NCBI RefSeq assembly: GCF_004366815.1
Contig: NZ_SORI01000010.1
Location: 1 to 64,000, forward strand
Direction of reading: 5' to 3'
Length of the DNA: 64,000 nt
Source of the DNA: Aminivibrio pyruvatiphilus
Lineage (GTDB): Bacteria; Synergistota; Synergistia; Synergistales; Aminobacteriaceae
Shown: piece by piece, positions 1-8,211 of the stretch
How the letters are laid out: each line of letters opens with the position of its first letter
How positions within the stretch are numbered: position 1 is the stretch's first letter
Notes under the pieces: generated by a model
Told to the model about the DNA's origin: nothing
What the model saw: only the letters and a program-made list of their open reading frames with translations
The model's database searches: none
Translations under genes and position numbers: made by a program

Positions 1-178
1 GGGGACCTGTTTTCAAATCTGTCTAAAACAGCTCCGCAAAACCCTGGAAATTCAGGGTGCTATTTCAGATTTCAATTTATTTTGGACAGCAGTGACCTCC
101 TTTGAAAAATTATGGAGCAGTCAGTTTTCCCCAGGATCCGTTGGTTTCTGTACTTCTCTCCCCACCTCCTTCCGGCTC
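1..178. other. Intergenic edge of window, no gene seen
   Basis: No convincing reading frame lies here. A hairpin with arms ACCCTG (41-46) and CAGGGT (53-58) is followed on the minus strand by a short T run, so it may be a weak terminator for the amidohydrolase pair that ends at 179. A ribosome-binding-like AAAGGAGG lies on the minus strand near 92-105, but the frames after it close almost at once. It may be a remnant or chance. Confidence 0.4.
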
Positions 179-1468
179 TCATTTTCGGGCCGCCAGTGAA
201 AAGGCCAGTTCCGCGAAAAGGGCGGGACCGTAGTCCAGCACTTTTTCATCGATGTCAAAATACTCGTTGTGGTGCCCGGCAGCTATGTCGGTGCCGAGGA
301 CGAAATACACCGCCTTTCCGCCCCGTTTCTGGACGGCCCTCATCATCCAGGATACATCCTCGCTGCCGCCGAGGCTGACGGAAGGAGCAATCCTGTCAAT
401 GCCTCCGATGGTCAGGGCCTTTTCCCCGACCATCCCCGCAAGCTCTTGGTCGCTCAGGGCATCCACAGCCTCTCCCATCTTGGCCATGGACATCTCCACA
501 CCATACATGGAGGCGGCTCCGGAAACGATCTCCATCGCCCTGTCGTACACATAGGAGTTCAGATCCATAGTCAGGCCGCGGGTTTCAACTTTCATAACAG
601 CCCTGGAAGGAACGACGTTGCGGCCGCTCCCGGCCTGGAGAACTCCCACATTGATCCTGGTCGCTCCGTCCTTGTGGGGAGGAATCCCCGCCAGGGCAAG
701 GGTTGCGGATGCTGCCGCAAGCAGGGCGTTCCGGCCTTCATTCGGAGCCCCTCCGGCATGGGCGGCCTTGCCCTTGTACGTCAGGTCGAACTTTGTGGTA
801 CAGAGAAAATCGCCGCACGCGGGAGAGACGCTCCCCGTGGGAACCCCCATCCCTACGTGGGCGCCGAGGAAAAAGTCCACATCATCAAGGAAGCCCTTCG
901 CCGCGACGGCCTTTCCTCCCCGGACTCCCTCCTCCGCAGGCTGGAAGATGAGCTTGATCATTCCTGCGAGGGAATCTTTTTTATCCATGAGCAGTTCCGC
1001 AAGAGCAAGACCGATGACGGCATGGGCGTCATGGCCGCAGGAATGCATGGCATTATCGTTCATGGAGGCAAAACCTTCCCGGAAGGGACGGTGCTTTTCG
1101 TCCTGGGCCTCGGCCACATCCACGGCATCGATATCAAAACGGAACGCGAGAACCGGTCCCGGTTTTCCGGTGCGGAGCAAGGCCACCGCTCCAGTATAGC
1201 CGTCCATTTTTTTTATCCACCCGGGGTCAGCGCCCTGGGCAAGGGCCCGCTCAATGAAACCCGAGATCTCCCGGTCAGATGGGCGGCCCATGACGGAGTC
1301 CAGGTCCAGCACATTCCTGCCCACGAGAACCTCGTACCCGAGAGAGTCCAGTATGCCCGCTATTCGTGCCGTGGTCCAGAATTCCGTCCAGCCTGTTTCG
1401 GCGTGGGCATGGAATTCTCTTCTGAGATCAGTGTACTTCTGCAGTTTCTCTTCACCGAGTGCCGTCAT
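179..1468 (-). CDS. abgA: AbgA-like M20 amidohydrolase (aminobenzoyl-glutamate hydrolase family)
   Basis: This 429-residue protein belongs to the M20 metallo-amidohydrolases and, by recall, tracks E. coli p-aminobenzoyl-glutamate hydrolase subunit A closely. Shared stretches are the N-terminal RREFHAHAETGWTEF, the metal-binding MHSCGHDAHAVIG, FQPAEEGVRGG and the C-terminal AAGHHNEYFD. The family removes an acyl or p-aminobenzoyl group from amino acids using two metal ions in the cytosol. I chose the ATG at 1468 because AAAGGTGATC precedes it at good spacing; an in-frame GTG at 1477 overlaps that site. The gene follows a second M20 enzyme by 18 bp, so the two are probably cotranscribed. The true substrate is unknown; in a peptide fermenter a general N-acyl or gamma-glutamyl amide is possible. 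Confidence 0.85.
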   Translation of the reverse strand: MTALGEEKLQKYTDLRREFHAHAETGWTEFWTTARIAGILDSLGYEVLVGRNVLDLDSVMGRPSDREISGFIERALAQGADPGWIKKMDGYTGAVALLRTGKPGPVLAFRFDIDAVDVAEAQDEKHRPFREGFASMNDNAMHSCGHDAHAVIGLALAELLMDKKDSLAGMIKLIFQPAEEGVRGGKAVAAKGFLDDVDFFLGAHVGMGVPTGSVSPACGDFLCTTKFDLTYKGKAAHAGGAPNEGRNALLAAASATLALAGIPPHKDGATRINVGVLQAGSGRNVVPSRAVMKVETRGLTMDLNSYVYDRAMEIVSGAASMYGVEMSMAKMGEAVDALSDQELAGMVGEKALTIGGIDRIAPSVSLGGSEDVSWMMRAVQKRGGKAVYFVLGTDIAAGHHNEYFDIDEKVLDYGPALFAELAFSLAARK

Positions 1469-1486
1469 GGAGATCACCTTTCCTTC

Positions 1487-2683
1487 TCAGTTCGCTGCCA
1501 GATAATCAAGGGCGCAGGCAACCAGAATTTCCACGCCGAGGGGAATGGCTTTCTCGTCGGGAAGGAACCTGTTGTTGTGCAGGGGAGCCATGTCCTCCTT
1601 CGCAACTTCCACGGGCCTGCATCCAAGCCACATGAACTGAGCCGGGATTTTTCGGCTGAAAAAGGAGAAATCCTCTCCGCCGAGAGCGGGCTTCTCAACC
1701 CGCACAATCTTCTCCTCACCGATTATTCCCGAGAGAGTGGACAGGGCTAGCCTCGTCAGGTCCGGATCGTTCATGAGAGGGGGGTATCCCTTCACATACT
1801 CCATTTCACAGTCTCCTCCCATTCCCCGGGCTACTCCGGCCGCGATGGACTCTATACGGGAGGGCATCTTTTCCTGGGTTTCGGGGCTGACCGTCCTGAC
1901 CGTTCCCTCGAGGATGACTTCATCGGCGATGACGTTGTACCTGTTGCCTCCTCTGATGGTCCCGATGGACACCACGGCAGCATCAAGGGGGCTGACGTTT
2001 CTCGAAACAACAGTCTGGAGGGCAGTGATCACATGGGCGGCGATGGCGATGGCGTCCACGCCGTTTTCCGGCTCGGATCCGTGGGAGCCTTTTCCTCTCA
2101 CGGTGAGAAAAAGCCGGTCGGAAGCCCCCATAAGGGGTCCTTCTTTCGTCCCCACCGTACCAGTTTCGAGGGAGGGCCATACATGCATGCCGAAGATCGC
2201 ATCCACAGCCGGGTTTTCCAGAACTCCTCCGGAAATCATGCCGGGAGCGCCTCCCGTGGGGTTTGCTTCCTCCGCCGGCTGGAAGATGAACTTGACGGTC
2301 CCGCGGATACGGTCTTTCAGGTCGGAGAGGACAAGGGCGGCCCCGAGGAGCGCTGCTGTGTGGACATCATGGCCGCAGGCGTGCATTACGCCTTTTATGG
2401 TGGAGGCACAGGGATGACCGGTTTTTTCTTCCATGGGAAGGGCATCCATATCAGCCCTGAGCGCCACGCAGGGGCCATCCTCCGCCCCTCTGAGAATGCC
2501 TGCCACCCCGTTTCCGCCGATACCCTCGATGACTTCCATGCCGGTTTCCCGAAGAACCCCGGCCACGAGAGCGGCTGTTCCGCTTTCCTGGTTGCTGAGC
2601 TCAGGCTCCCGGTGTATCCGGCAGCGAAGATCCGTAATTTTATCCAAATAGCGGGCGATTACAGGTTTCAGTTCCTGATGCAT
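1487..2683 (-). CDS. M20D amidohydrolase (N-acyl-amino-acid/hippurate hydrolase type)
   Basis: This 398-residue M20 peptidase-fold amidohydrolase shows HREPELSNQES near the N terminus, MHACGHDVHTAALLGAA and FQPAEEANPTGGAPGMI with the metal-ligand His, Asp and Glu residues, and the C-terminal lid and metal region GGEDFSFFS. The family hydrolyses N-acetyl, N-benzoyl or similar N-acylated amino acids in the cytosol. The ATG at 2683 has GGAGGAATCATC directly upstream, so I prefer it to the longer open frame. It is the first gene of a two-gene unit with the AbgA-like gene, and two amidohydrolases side by side suggest use of conjugated amino acids. The exact substrate cannot be told from sequence. 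Confidence 0.85.
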   Translation of the reverse strand: MHQELKPVIARYLDKITDLRCRIHREPELSNQESGTAALVAGVLRETGMEVIEGIGGNGVAGILRGAEDGPCVALRADMDALPMEEKTGHPCASTIKGVMHACGHDVHTAALLGAALVLSDLKDRIRGTVKFIFQPAEEANPTGGAPGMISGGVLENPAVDAIFGMHVWPSLETGTVGTKEGPLMGASDRLFLTVRGKGSHGSEPENGVDAIAIAAHVITALQTVVSRNVSPLDAAVVSIGTIRGGNRYNVIADEVILEGTVRTVSPETQEKMPSRIESIAAGVARGMGGDCEMEYVKGYPPLMNDPDLTRLALSTLSGIIGEEKIVRVEKPALGGEDFSFFSRKIPAQFMWLGCRPVEVAKEDMAPLHNNRFLPDEKAIPLGVEILVACALDYLAAN

Positions 2684-2993
2684 GATGATTCCTCCGGAAA
2701 AATGATTTTCTGCTGCAGTCTCCCCCATCAAAAAAGGGAGAAAGAAAAGGGGTGCGGATCAAAGAGAATTGAAAGGCCCGCTCCAGGTACGCCGGGCTGC
2801 GATGGCTGCAGTTTAGGGCGTCGTGTGCTGCCGGTCAGTCGGAATAATACCTGATAAAGTAGCATAAGCACGGAGTATTTTCAACACTGGCACTTTCCCG
2901 CCACTGTCCAACGGGGAAAAAAGACATGTTGCCCTCATTCCGTTGTGCCGGGCAGGGCTCCTGTTTCGGAATGATCCGTTTTCTGTACCCTCT
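2684..2993. other. Upstream region of the amidohydrolase pair, no gene seen
   Basis: About 310 bp separate the amidohydrolase start from the speH terminator. No supported reading frame lies on either strand. A loose promoter on the minus strand (TTGAAA, 17 bp, TACTTT, near 2860-2890) would leave a leader of about 170 nt. I recognise no known riboswitch in that leader. Confidence 0.4.
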
Positions 2994-3039
2994 GAAAAAA
3001 GAAAAAACCCGGTAGAGAACATTTTCTCATCCGGGTTTT
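2994..3039 (-). terminator. Rho-independent terminator of speH
   Basis: Arms at 3004-3012 and 3031-3039 (AAAACCCGG and its complement) form a stem with additional internal pairing GAGAA/TTCTC. On the minus strand it is followed by a run rich in T. It sits directly after the speH stop. Confidence 0.8.
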
Positions 3040-3043
3040 GCTC

Positions 3044-3454
3044 TCAGTTTCCGTTGCGCCTGAGCACTTCCTGCCACGTGACAAAGGAATGGTAATATTC
3101 CATATCCCCGTCGTCAAGGCCTCTCGTAATTTCGGTTATGTGGGTCTGCTTTGCGCCAATCTGTTCCAGAACGTAGTCCACTGCCACCTGGGGTTTGCTT
3201 TCTTCGCCGCACGTGTAAATATCCAGGGCCATATACCCCACTTCGGGCCAGGTATGGATGGAGAGATGGGATTCGCTGATAACCACGACGCCGCTCACGC
3301 CATCGGGAGGGAAACGGTGAAAGGATACCGACCAGACCTGGGTATTTGCCCTTCTCGCCGCTTCCACCAGAATCTCCTGCAGCCTGTCAACCTGCGAAAT
3401 AACAGGTCCGCATCCTGAAGCCTCCACTATGAAATGAAACCCCTTCGGTGACAT
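3044..3454 (-). CDS. speH: S-adenosylmethionine decarboxylase proenzyme
   Basis: This 136-residue protein is a class 1B AdoMet decarboxylase, which supplies aminopropyl groups for spermidine synthesis in the cytosol. The self-cleavage motif ISESHLSIHTWPE places the pyruvoyl-forming serine at residue 62, with His67 and Cys82 (TCGE) as the processing and catalytic partners. These are one position off the Thermotoga maritima enzyme numbering. I chose the ATG at 3454 because GAGGAGGAAAAAG precedes it. It is a single-gene unit with its own terminator. A strong hairpin and T run lie 40-80 bp upstream of the start, which could make expression subject to attenuation. No speE is visible in the window. 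Confidence 0.93.
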   Translation of the reverse strand: MSPKGFHFIVEASGCGPVISQVDRLQEILVEAARRANTQVWSVSFHRFPPDGVSGVVVISESHLSIHTWPEVGYMALDIYTCGEESKPQVAVDYVLEQIGAKQTHITEITRGLDDGDMEYYHSFVTWQEVLRRNGN

Positions 3455-3496
3455 CTTTTTCCTCCTCTTCCAGGCAGAAATTGTTCTCAAGGGAAG

Positions 3497-3531
3497 AAAA
3501 AAGGCCGGCCGATAATCTCACCGGCCGGCCT
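3497..3531 (-). terminator. Leader terminator hairpin upstream of speH (possible attenuator)
   Basis: Ten-base arms at 3502-3511 and 3522-3531 (AGGCCGGCCG and complement) with a 10-nt loop are followed on the minus strand by six T. It lies between a candidate promoter at 3664 and the speH start, so read-through would be needed to express speH. Confidence 0.65.
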
Positions 3532-3772
3532 GATCATCAAAATAATGGCGGCGGCCATGCCACCATTCTGCAGCTTTCCCGTTTCCGCCTGTTTTTCAAA
3601 ATTCCGCAGAGGAGTTAACCTCCGCACTGCCACAATGAACAACCGTAGTCAAATTCCTGAGGAATTATATCATAAATGTACCGGGTTGGATGGTTCTGCT
3701 ATGAACCCTCTTTCCGGTTCCACCCTGGGAAGCGCTGCCCTTCCTTCAGTCGGGGGAGTCCTCTTCTTCCGG
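3532..3772. other. Putative speH leader and spacer, no gene seen
   Basis: On the minus strand this holds a further 7-bp stem (3606-3612 with 3619-3625, one G-U pair) and a GGTGGC/GCCGCC hairpin near 3547-3564, just before the leader terminator. I recognise no known riboswitch. The rest carries no supported gene. Confidence 0.35.
3664..3669 (-). promoter_or_regulatory. Candidate extended -10 element for speH
   Basis: The minus strand reads TGATATAAT, a perfect TATAAT with the TG extension, about 210 bp before the speH start. No good -35 is seen at 16-18 bp, so it would depend on the extended -10. Confidence 0.4.
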
Positions 3773-3821
3773 TTTTGCATTGAAAAAGCCCGGCAATATG
3801 CCGGGCTTTTTCAATGCAAAA
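3773..3821. terminator. Long perfect palindrome, bidirectional terminator
   Basis: A 23-bp perfect stem (3773-3795 with 3799-3821) closes on a 3-nt loop. T runs flank the GC-rich core GCCCGGC on both strands. It lies 29 bp beyond the 3' end of tRNA-Ala and should end that transcript. Confidence 0.8.
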
Positions 3822-3849
3822 CTTTATGGTTTACCTGTTTCTTTGTTCT

Positions 3850-3925
<76 letters not shown>

Positions 3926-3942
3926 TTACGCACAACGGGAGT

Positions 3943-3971
3943 ATTATAAGGAGCCCCGCCGATTCTGTCAA
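3943..3971 (-). promoter_or_regulatory. Consensus sigma-70 promoter of tRNA-Ala
   Basis: The minus strand carries TTGACA (3966-3971), 17 bp, TATAAT (3943-3948), a perfect match to consensus. Transcription would begin near 3936, about 10 nt before the mature tRNA 5' end. Confidence 0.92.
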
Positions 3972-4000
3972 CCCGAGCAGATAAAAAAAGGAGAAAGAAA

Positions 4001-5104
4001 TCAGCCTGACAGTGACTGTCCTTTTTTCTCGATCCCTTCCAGCAGAAGAATATAGGCTTTTTCAAAGGCATCCAGCCCCTCTTTGAGAAGCCTGCCGGTC
4101 ACTTCATCGAGGGATATGCCGAGGGCTTTTAGCTCTCCGAGCCTGTGTTTCAGACCTTCCCTGTCCGACGAGACGGTCATCCCGACTGTGCCCGTGGCAA
4201 GAAAGGCCTCAAGAGTGGCGGGAGGGATTGTGTTGACCGTATGGGGGCCTATGAGGGAATCCACGTACAGGGTCGGCGAATATCCAGGATTCTTTGTGCC
4301 CGTGCTTGCCCAGAGAGGTCGCTGAACCTGGGCTCCCTTTTCTTCAAGAGAGCGCCACCGGAGGCCGGAAAAGAGGGTCTCGAAATCCATGTAGACTGCC
4401 CGTGCATTATCCACGGCAATTTTGCCGGCGAGGGACCCTCCGCAGTTTCCGGAAGCGAGGAGTTTGTCCACTGCCGTATCGACCCTGCTGACGAAAAGAG
4501 AGGCCACCGAGGCAATTCCTGAAACCGGTTTTCCCTCCGCTGACCGGTCTTCAAGGCCTGCTATGAACGCCTCCGCCACTTCCCCGTACTGTTCTCTCGA
4601 AAAAATGAGCGTTGCGTTCACGTTGATGCCCAGAGCGATGCAGCGGCGAATCGCCTTCATGCCCTCCGGAGTTGCCGGAATCTTGATCATGACGTTTTTC
4701 TTTTCCGTTAGCCGGGCGAGGGTCTGTGCTTCCGATACTGTCCCTTCCGCGTCGTGGGCTAGAAGAGGGCTGACTTCAAGGCTCACGAAACCATCCCTGC
4801 CGGCGCTTTCGTTGTAGACCGGGAGGAATCGGTCTGCCGCTTCCCGGACATCAGCCACGGTAAGGGAGGTATAGATTTCCTCCCTGTTCTTTCCCTGCCG
4901 GACCAGGGAAAGAATATCCCCGTCGTAATCGGAGGTCTTCCCGATGGCATTTTCAAATATGGAGGGATTGGTAGTCACTCCCCGAACACCGGCTTCGATC
5001 ATTTCGTCCAGCTTTCCCGAACGAAGAAGCTCCCTGCTGAGGAAGTCGCACCAAATGCTCTGCCCGAGGGCAAGCGCCCCGAAAATCGAATTTTCCCTTG
5101 TCAT
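4001..5104 (-). CDS. tal: Transaldolase
   Basis: This 367-residue protein is a bacterial transaldolase of the longer class, moving a dihydroxyacetone unit between sugar phosphates in the nonoxidative pentose phosphate pathway. VTTNPSIFENAI (about residues 43-54) and the Schiff-base lysine in VMIKIPATPEG (Lys141) are present, followed by NVNATLIFS and the GIASVASLFVSRVDTAVD helix region typical of the family. The ATG at 5104 is preceded by GAGGAGAGGA at about 10 nt. It lies 75 bp after a small membrane-protein gene and may share its transcript with nhaC. In an amino-acid fermenter its likely use is supply of pentose and erythrose phosphates. Confidence 0.93.
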   Translation of the reverse strand: MTRENSIFGALALGQSIWCDFLSRELLRSGKLDEMIEAGVRGVTTNPSIFENAIGKTSDYDGDILSLVRQGKNREEIYTSLTVADVREAADRFLPVYNESAGRDGFVSLEVSPLLAHDAEGTVSEAQTLARLTEKKNVMIKIPATPEGMKAIRRCIALGINVNATLIFSREQYGEVAEAFIAGLEDRSAEGKPVSGIASVASLFVSRVDTAVDKLLASGNCGGSLAGKIAVDNARAVYMDFETLFSGLRWRSLEEKGAQVQRPLWASTGTKNPGYSPTLYVDSLIGPHTVNTIPPATLEAFLATGTVGMTVSSDREGLKHRLGELKALGISLDEVTGRLLKEGLDAFEKAYILLLEGIEKKGQSLSG

Positions 5105-5141
5105 GTTGAAAAAATCCTCTCCTCTTCAGAATTGAGGCTGA

Positions 5142-5158
5142 ACCATCCCTAGGATGGT
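5142..5158. repeat. Small inverted repeat upstream of tal
   Basis: Seven-base arms ACCATCC and GGATGGT flank CTA. It lies between two same-strand genes and lacks a T run, so it is more likely an operator or RNA-stability hairpin than a terminator. Confidence 0.3.
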
Positions 5159-5179
5159 ACCATCTTGCGAATTTGAGAT

Positions 5180-5629
5180 TCAACGGTGCCCGGCACCCGT
5201 AGAAACTGGAAGATCCGGCCTGTATTCCTCAGCCGCCGCACGGAGATCAGCTTCGGTGGCATCCGGGAAGAAGGCCCTCCATCCCCTGTCCTTCATGGGG
5301 AACAGGACCCCGGTGCCTTTCGCTGCCGGCATGAGGATCATTTCTTCCATTTCGTTCCAGGGAAGAATGTCCGTTCTCCCTCTCCCCCAGAAAAGGGTCT
5401 GCCGGACAAATCCCCTGTCCGAAAGGGTGATTTTCTTGTCATATCCCGCCACGTAAACACAGGCGGACCCTACCAGAAGATAAGGCAAAAAGGCCGACAG
5501 GCCGCCGCCCCCTGAAAGGAAGCGGCGAAGCCCGTCGGACAGAAGAAAGAAACCGGTCAGCAGTCCTGCCCCTCTCATCCAGCGGGGAAAAGGAAGGCCG
5601 CTGCCCGAAAAGATCTTCGGATTGCTCAC
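5180..5629 (-). CDS. Small membrane protein with cytoplasmic PH-like tail, function unknown
   Basis: I do not recognise this 149-residue protein. Two hydrophobic segments (about residues 19-36 and 44-62) form a hairpin with little loop. A soluble C-terminal half follows, with pattern KKITLSDRGFVRQTLFWGRG and ILPWNEMEEMIL resembling the beta-rich PH-like domains found in small bacterial membrane proteins. The GTG start at 5629 overlaps the nhaC stop as GTGA, so translation is probably coupled to the antiporter. That makes an accessory role next to NhaC possible but unproven. Confidence 0.65.
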   Translation of the reverse strand: MSNPKIFSGSGLPFPRWMRGAGLLTGFFLLSDGLRRFLSGGGGLSAFLPYLLVGSACVYVAGYDKKITLSDRGFVRQTLFWGRGRTDILPWNEMEEMILMPAAKGTGVLFPMKDRGWRAFFPDATEADLRAAAEEYRPDLPVSTGAGHR

Positions 5630-7182
5630 TCGGCGGCTGCCTCGCCGGAACCTTCCTTGTCAACCCAGGGTACTCCGATGCCAAGCCTGGTCATGAGCAG
5701 CGCCACGAGGGGGTTGAGATAGTTGAGGAAGGCATAGGGAAGATAGGAAAGGGTCGGCACGCCGAGAACGCCGCTGTTGTATGCTCCGCAGGTATTCCAG
5801 GGAACGAGGACCGAGGTGAGGGTTCCTGAATCCTCGAGGGTCCGGGAAAGAAGTTTCGGGTCCAGGCCTTTGCCGTCCTTTCGAAACTCTTCAAACGCAG
5901 GGCGGAACATTCTTCCCGGCATGACCAGGGCAAGGTACTGGTCTCCGAGGAACATGTTGGTGAACACGCAGGAGGAAATAACCGCCCCCACGAGACCGAA
6001 GACGGACTTCACCCTTTCCATGAGCCGCTCAAGGAGCACTTCGAGGAAGCCGCAGGTTTCCATGATACCTCCCAGCACAAGGGCTACCAGGATGAGGGCC
6101 ACCGTCTCGAGCATGCCCGTCAGGCCGCCCCGGGCGAGAAGATCGTTCAGCATGGAGGCTACTTCTTTTACGGTTTCGAAGCTTTCCGGCTGGAAAACGA
6201 CTGCCCCCTTGAGCAGTTCATTCACGGCGCCTATGTCGGCGGATTCAGCCACCTGACCGATAAGGCCCGGAGTATATCCGGAGTGGAGGGCCCCAAGCAC
6301 ATCGCCCAGGCCTACTCCCTGGAAGAGAGACATGCCTGCGGCGAGCAGCATTCCCGCAGTAATGCCCGGCAGGGCGGGAACTTTCAGCGCCGCCAGAACA
6401 AGGACCAGGAGGGGCGGAAGGAACCCGATCTTTGATATGGCGAATTCGGAGGACATCATCTGCTGGATGACGGATATCCTCGAGCTGTCGAGCTCAGCTC
6501 CGGAATAGCTTCCTCCCATATAGGCGGCTATTCCGGCCACGATAAGGAGAGTGGGCCCTGTGGTCCAGAGCATGGCCCGGATGTGGCTGAAAAGATCGCT
6601 TCCGGCCACAGCGGGGGCAAGGTTCGTCGTGTCGGACAGGGGAGACATCTTGTCGCCGAAATAAGCCCCGGAGATGACGAATCCAGCCGTAACCGGAGCA
6701 GGTACGCCAAGGCCGGCGCCTATCCCCATGAGGGCGATACCAACGGTGCCGCTGGTGCTCCAGGAGCTGCCCGTGGAGAGAGACACAATAGAGCAGATGA
6801 GAAGGGACGCAAGGAGGAAATACTGGGGAGACAGGAGGTTCAGTCCATAATAGATGAGGGTGGGAACGACTCCGCTCTGGATCCAGGCTCCGATGAGTCC
6901 ACCGATGGTCATGAGGATCAGGACGGCCTGGAGGGCGACGGTGATGCCGTTGATCATGCCTTCCTCCACGTCCCGCCATTTCCTGCCGATGAAGAACACG
7001 CCCACAAGGGCGGTGAATACCGCGGCAATGAAAAGGGGCACATGGGCCGAGAGAGCCAGTCCGAAGGTGGCGCCTGACTCAAAATGGATGTCCAGGACTC
7101 CGTAGCTGATGATAAGGGCATCGATTACGAGAACAAAGAGGGCTTCGCCGAAGCGGGGTTTTCTTCCCCTTTCAATCTCCAT
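5626..7182 (-). CDS. nhaC: NhaC-family Na+/H+ antiporter
   Basis: This 518-residue polytopic membrane protein resembles the NhaC antiporters, with the conserved stretch LLICSIVSLSTGSSWSTSGTVG and GAYFGDKMSPLSDTTNLAPAV. It would exchange sodium for protons, or a related substrate pair, across the inner membrane. A strong promoter (TGGACA, 17 bp, TATAAT) lies just upstream and an AAGGATGG ribosome site precedes the ATG at 7182. It is the first gene of a unit with a coupled small membrane protein and perhaps tal. NhaC relatives also carry malate/lactate or other organic acids, so the transported pair is not fixed by sequence. Confidence 0.88.
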   Translation of the reverse strand: MEIERGRKPRFGEALFVLVIDALIISYGVLDIHFESGATFGLALSAHVPLFIAAVFTALVGVFFIGRKWRDVEEGMINGITVALQAVLILMTIGGLIGAWIQSGVVPTLIYYGLNLLSPQYFLLASLLICSIVSLSTGSSWSTSGTVGIALMGIGAGLGVPAPVTAGFVISGAYFGDKMSPLSDTTNLAPAVAGSDLFSHIRAMLWTTGPTLLIVAGIAAYMGGSYSGAELDSSRISVIQQMMSSEFAISKIGFLPPLLVLVLAALKVPALPGITAGMLLAAGMSLFQGVGLGDVLGALHSGYTPGLIGQVAESADIGAVNELLKGAVVFQPESFETVKEVASMLNDLLARGGLTGMLETVALILVALVLGGIMETCGFLEVLLERLMERVKSVFGLVGAVISSCVFTNMFLGDQYLALVMPGRMFRPAFEEFRKDGKGLDPKLLSRTLEDSGTLTSVLVPWNTCGAYNSGVLGVPTLSYLPYAFLNYLNPLVALLMTRLGIGVPWVDKEGSGEAAAE

Positions 7183-7241
7183 ACATATCCATCCTTTCCA
7201 TATCCCTGAAATTTCGCCTCTATTCAGCCGGGCGTTTTTTC

Positions 7242-7270
7242 ATTATAGAGAGAGATATTTCATCTGTCCA
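7242..7270 (-). promoter_or_regulatory. Promoter of nhaC
   Basis: The minus strand shows TGGACA (7265-7270), 17 bp, TATAAT (7242-7247), 11 of 12 consensus bases. The leader to the nhaC ATG is about 55 nt. Confidence 0.85.
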
Positions 7271-7294
7271 TTAATTACATTGCCCGGGGGGAAA

Positions 7295-7323
7295 GAAAAA
7301 AGGGTGCAGCAGAAGCTGCACCC
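7295..7323 (-). terminator. Terminator of the ctsR-clpC-protease-ppiC operon
   Basis: Nine-base arms GGGTGCAGC/GCTGCACCC (7302-7310, 7315-7323) with a 4-nt loop are followed on the minus strand by TTTTTTC. It is placed 18 bp after the ppiC stop. Confidence 0.9.
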
Positions 7324-7341
7324 CCTGATAGAGCCCGAAAA

Positions 7342-8196
7342 TTAACGTACCGGAAAACGGCCCAGGATATCCGGGCTTGAGACGACGGGAAACCGTTTGC
7401 CGAGAGAAGAGGCTTCTCCCGCGAGAACGGCCTTCTCAAGATCGGCGGTGATAAGCTTTTTCGCTTCACTGAAGGAAAGTGACCTGCCCTCCTGCCTTTC
7501 CAGAACTTCGAAAATGAAGAATCCGGCTCCTGCTTCCACGGGCCCGACGACAGTATTGAGCGGAGAGGAGAAAACGAGTCTGTCAAGGCTTTCCGCCAGG
7601 GTTCCCTCTTCTGCCCACCCGGCTTCACCTCCCGACACGGATGAGTCGGGATCCTCGCTGAAACGGCCTGCGACGGAAAAGAAATCCTCCCCGGAGAGAA
7701 GGGCAAGAAGGGCCGACCTGCCTTTTTCTCCGGACGTTATGAAAATATGCCTGATTCTGGCGCTGCTTTTACGGACATATTTTTCCCTGTTCTTTTCAAA
7801 ATAGGCTTTCAGTTCTTTTTCCCCGAAGGCAAGGCGGGGCGCGAGAGAGGCGATATAGGCATTTGCCAGCAGGTTGATTTGATTCCACCGTATCTGGGCG
7901 GCAATTTTGGGGTCAAGATGGAGTCCCTTGAGAACAGCTCCCCTTGAAAAGAGAAGGGCCATGGATACCCTGCCGAGAAAACCGGCCCGCTCCTCTTTCG
8001 TCATTTCTTTAGCCGCCAGGGCGGCGAGGGCGTCGCTTCCTCCCAGTTCGAGGCCGAGAAGGTAGAGAATTTCATCGGTAGATACCTTTTCATCTCCGAC
8101 CATGAGGGCGGTCTCTGCTGCCACGGTTGATGGAACTGCTGCCAGCAGAAGGAAAACGAGAATGGTACAGAATGCTTTCCGGATCTGCCGTTTCAT
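7342..8196 (-). CDS. Exported PpiC/parvulin-type peptidyl-prolyl isomerase
   Basis: This 284-residue protein has a Sec-type signal peptide (basic MKRQIRK, hydrophobic core to about residue 26, AxA-like site VAAETA). A SurA/PrsA-like N-terminal helical region follows, then a parvulin domain around residues 145-240, marked by IRHIFIT, DFFSVAGRFSEDPDSSVSGGE and GPVEAGAGFFIFEV. It should help fold exported proteins outside the cytoplasmic membrane. GGAGGTTCGAAA precedes the ATG at 8196. It is the last gene of the ctsR-clpC-SDH protease operon, 15 bp after the protease, which places an extracytoplasmic folding factor under the heat-shock repressor. Confidence 0.87.
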   Translation of the reverse strand: MKRQIRKAFCTILVFLLLAAVPSTVAAETALMVGDEKVSTDEILYLLGLELGGSDALAALAAKEMTKEERAGFLGRVSMALLFSRGAVLKGLHLDPKIAAQIRWNQINLLANAYIASLAPRLAFGEKELKAYFEKNREKYVRKSSARIRHIFITSGEKGRSALLALLSGEDFFSVAGRFSEDPDSSVSGGEAGWAEEGTLAESLDRLVFSSPLNTVVGPVEAGAGFFIFEVLERQEGRSLSFSEAKKLITADLEKAVLAGEASSLGKRFPVVSSPDILGRFPVR

Positions 8197-8211
8197 TTTC
8201 GAACCTCCATG

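Noticed and set aside
269-1750. Plus-strand open frame of 493 codons
   Set aside because: It is antisense to two M20 amidohydrolases with clear catalytic motifs; long antisense frames are expected at this GC content.
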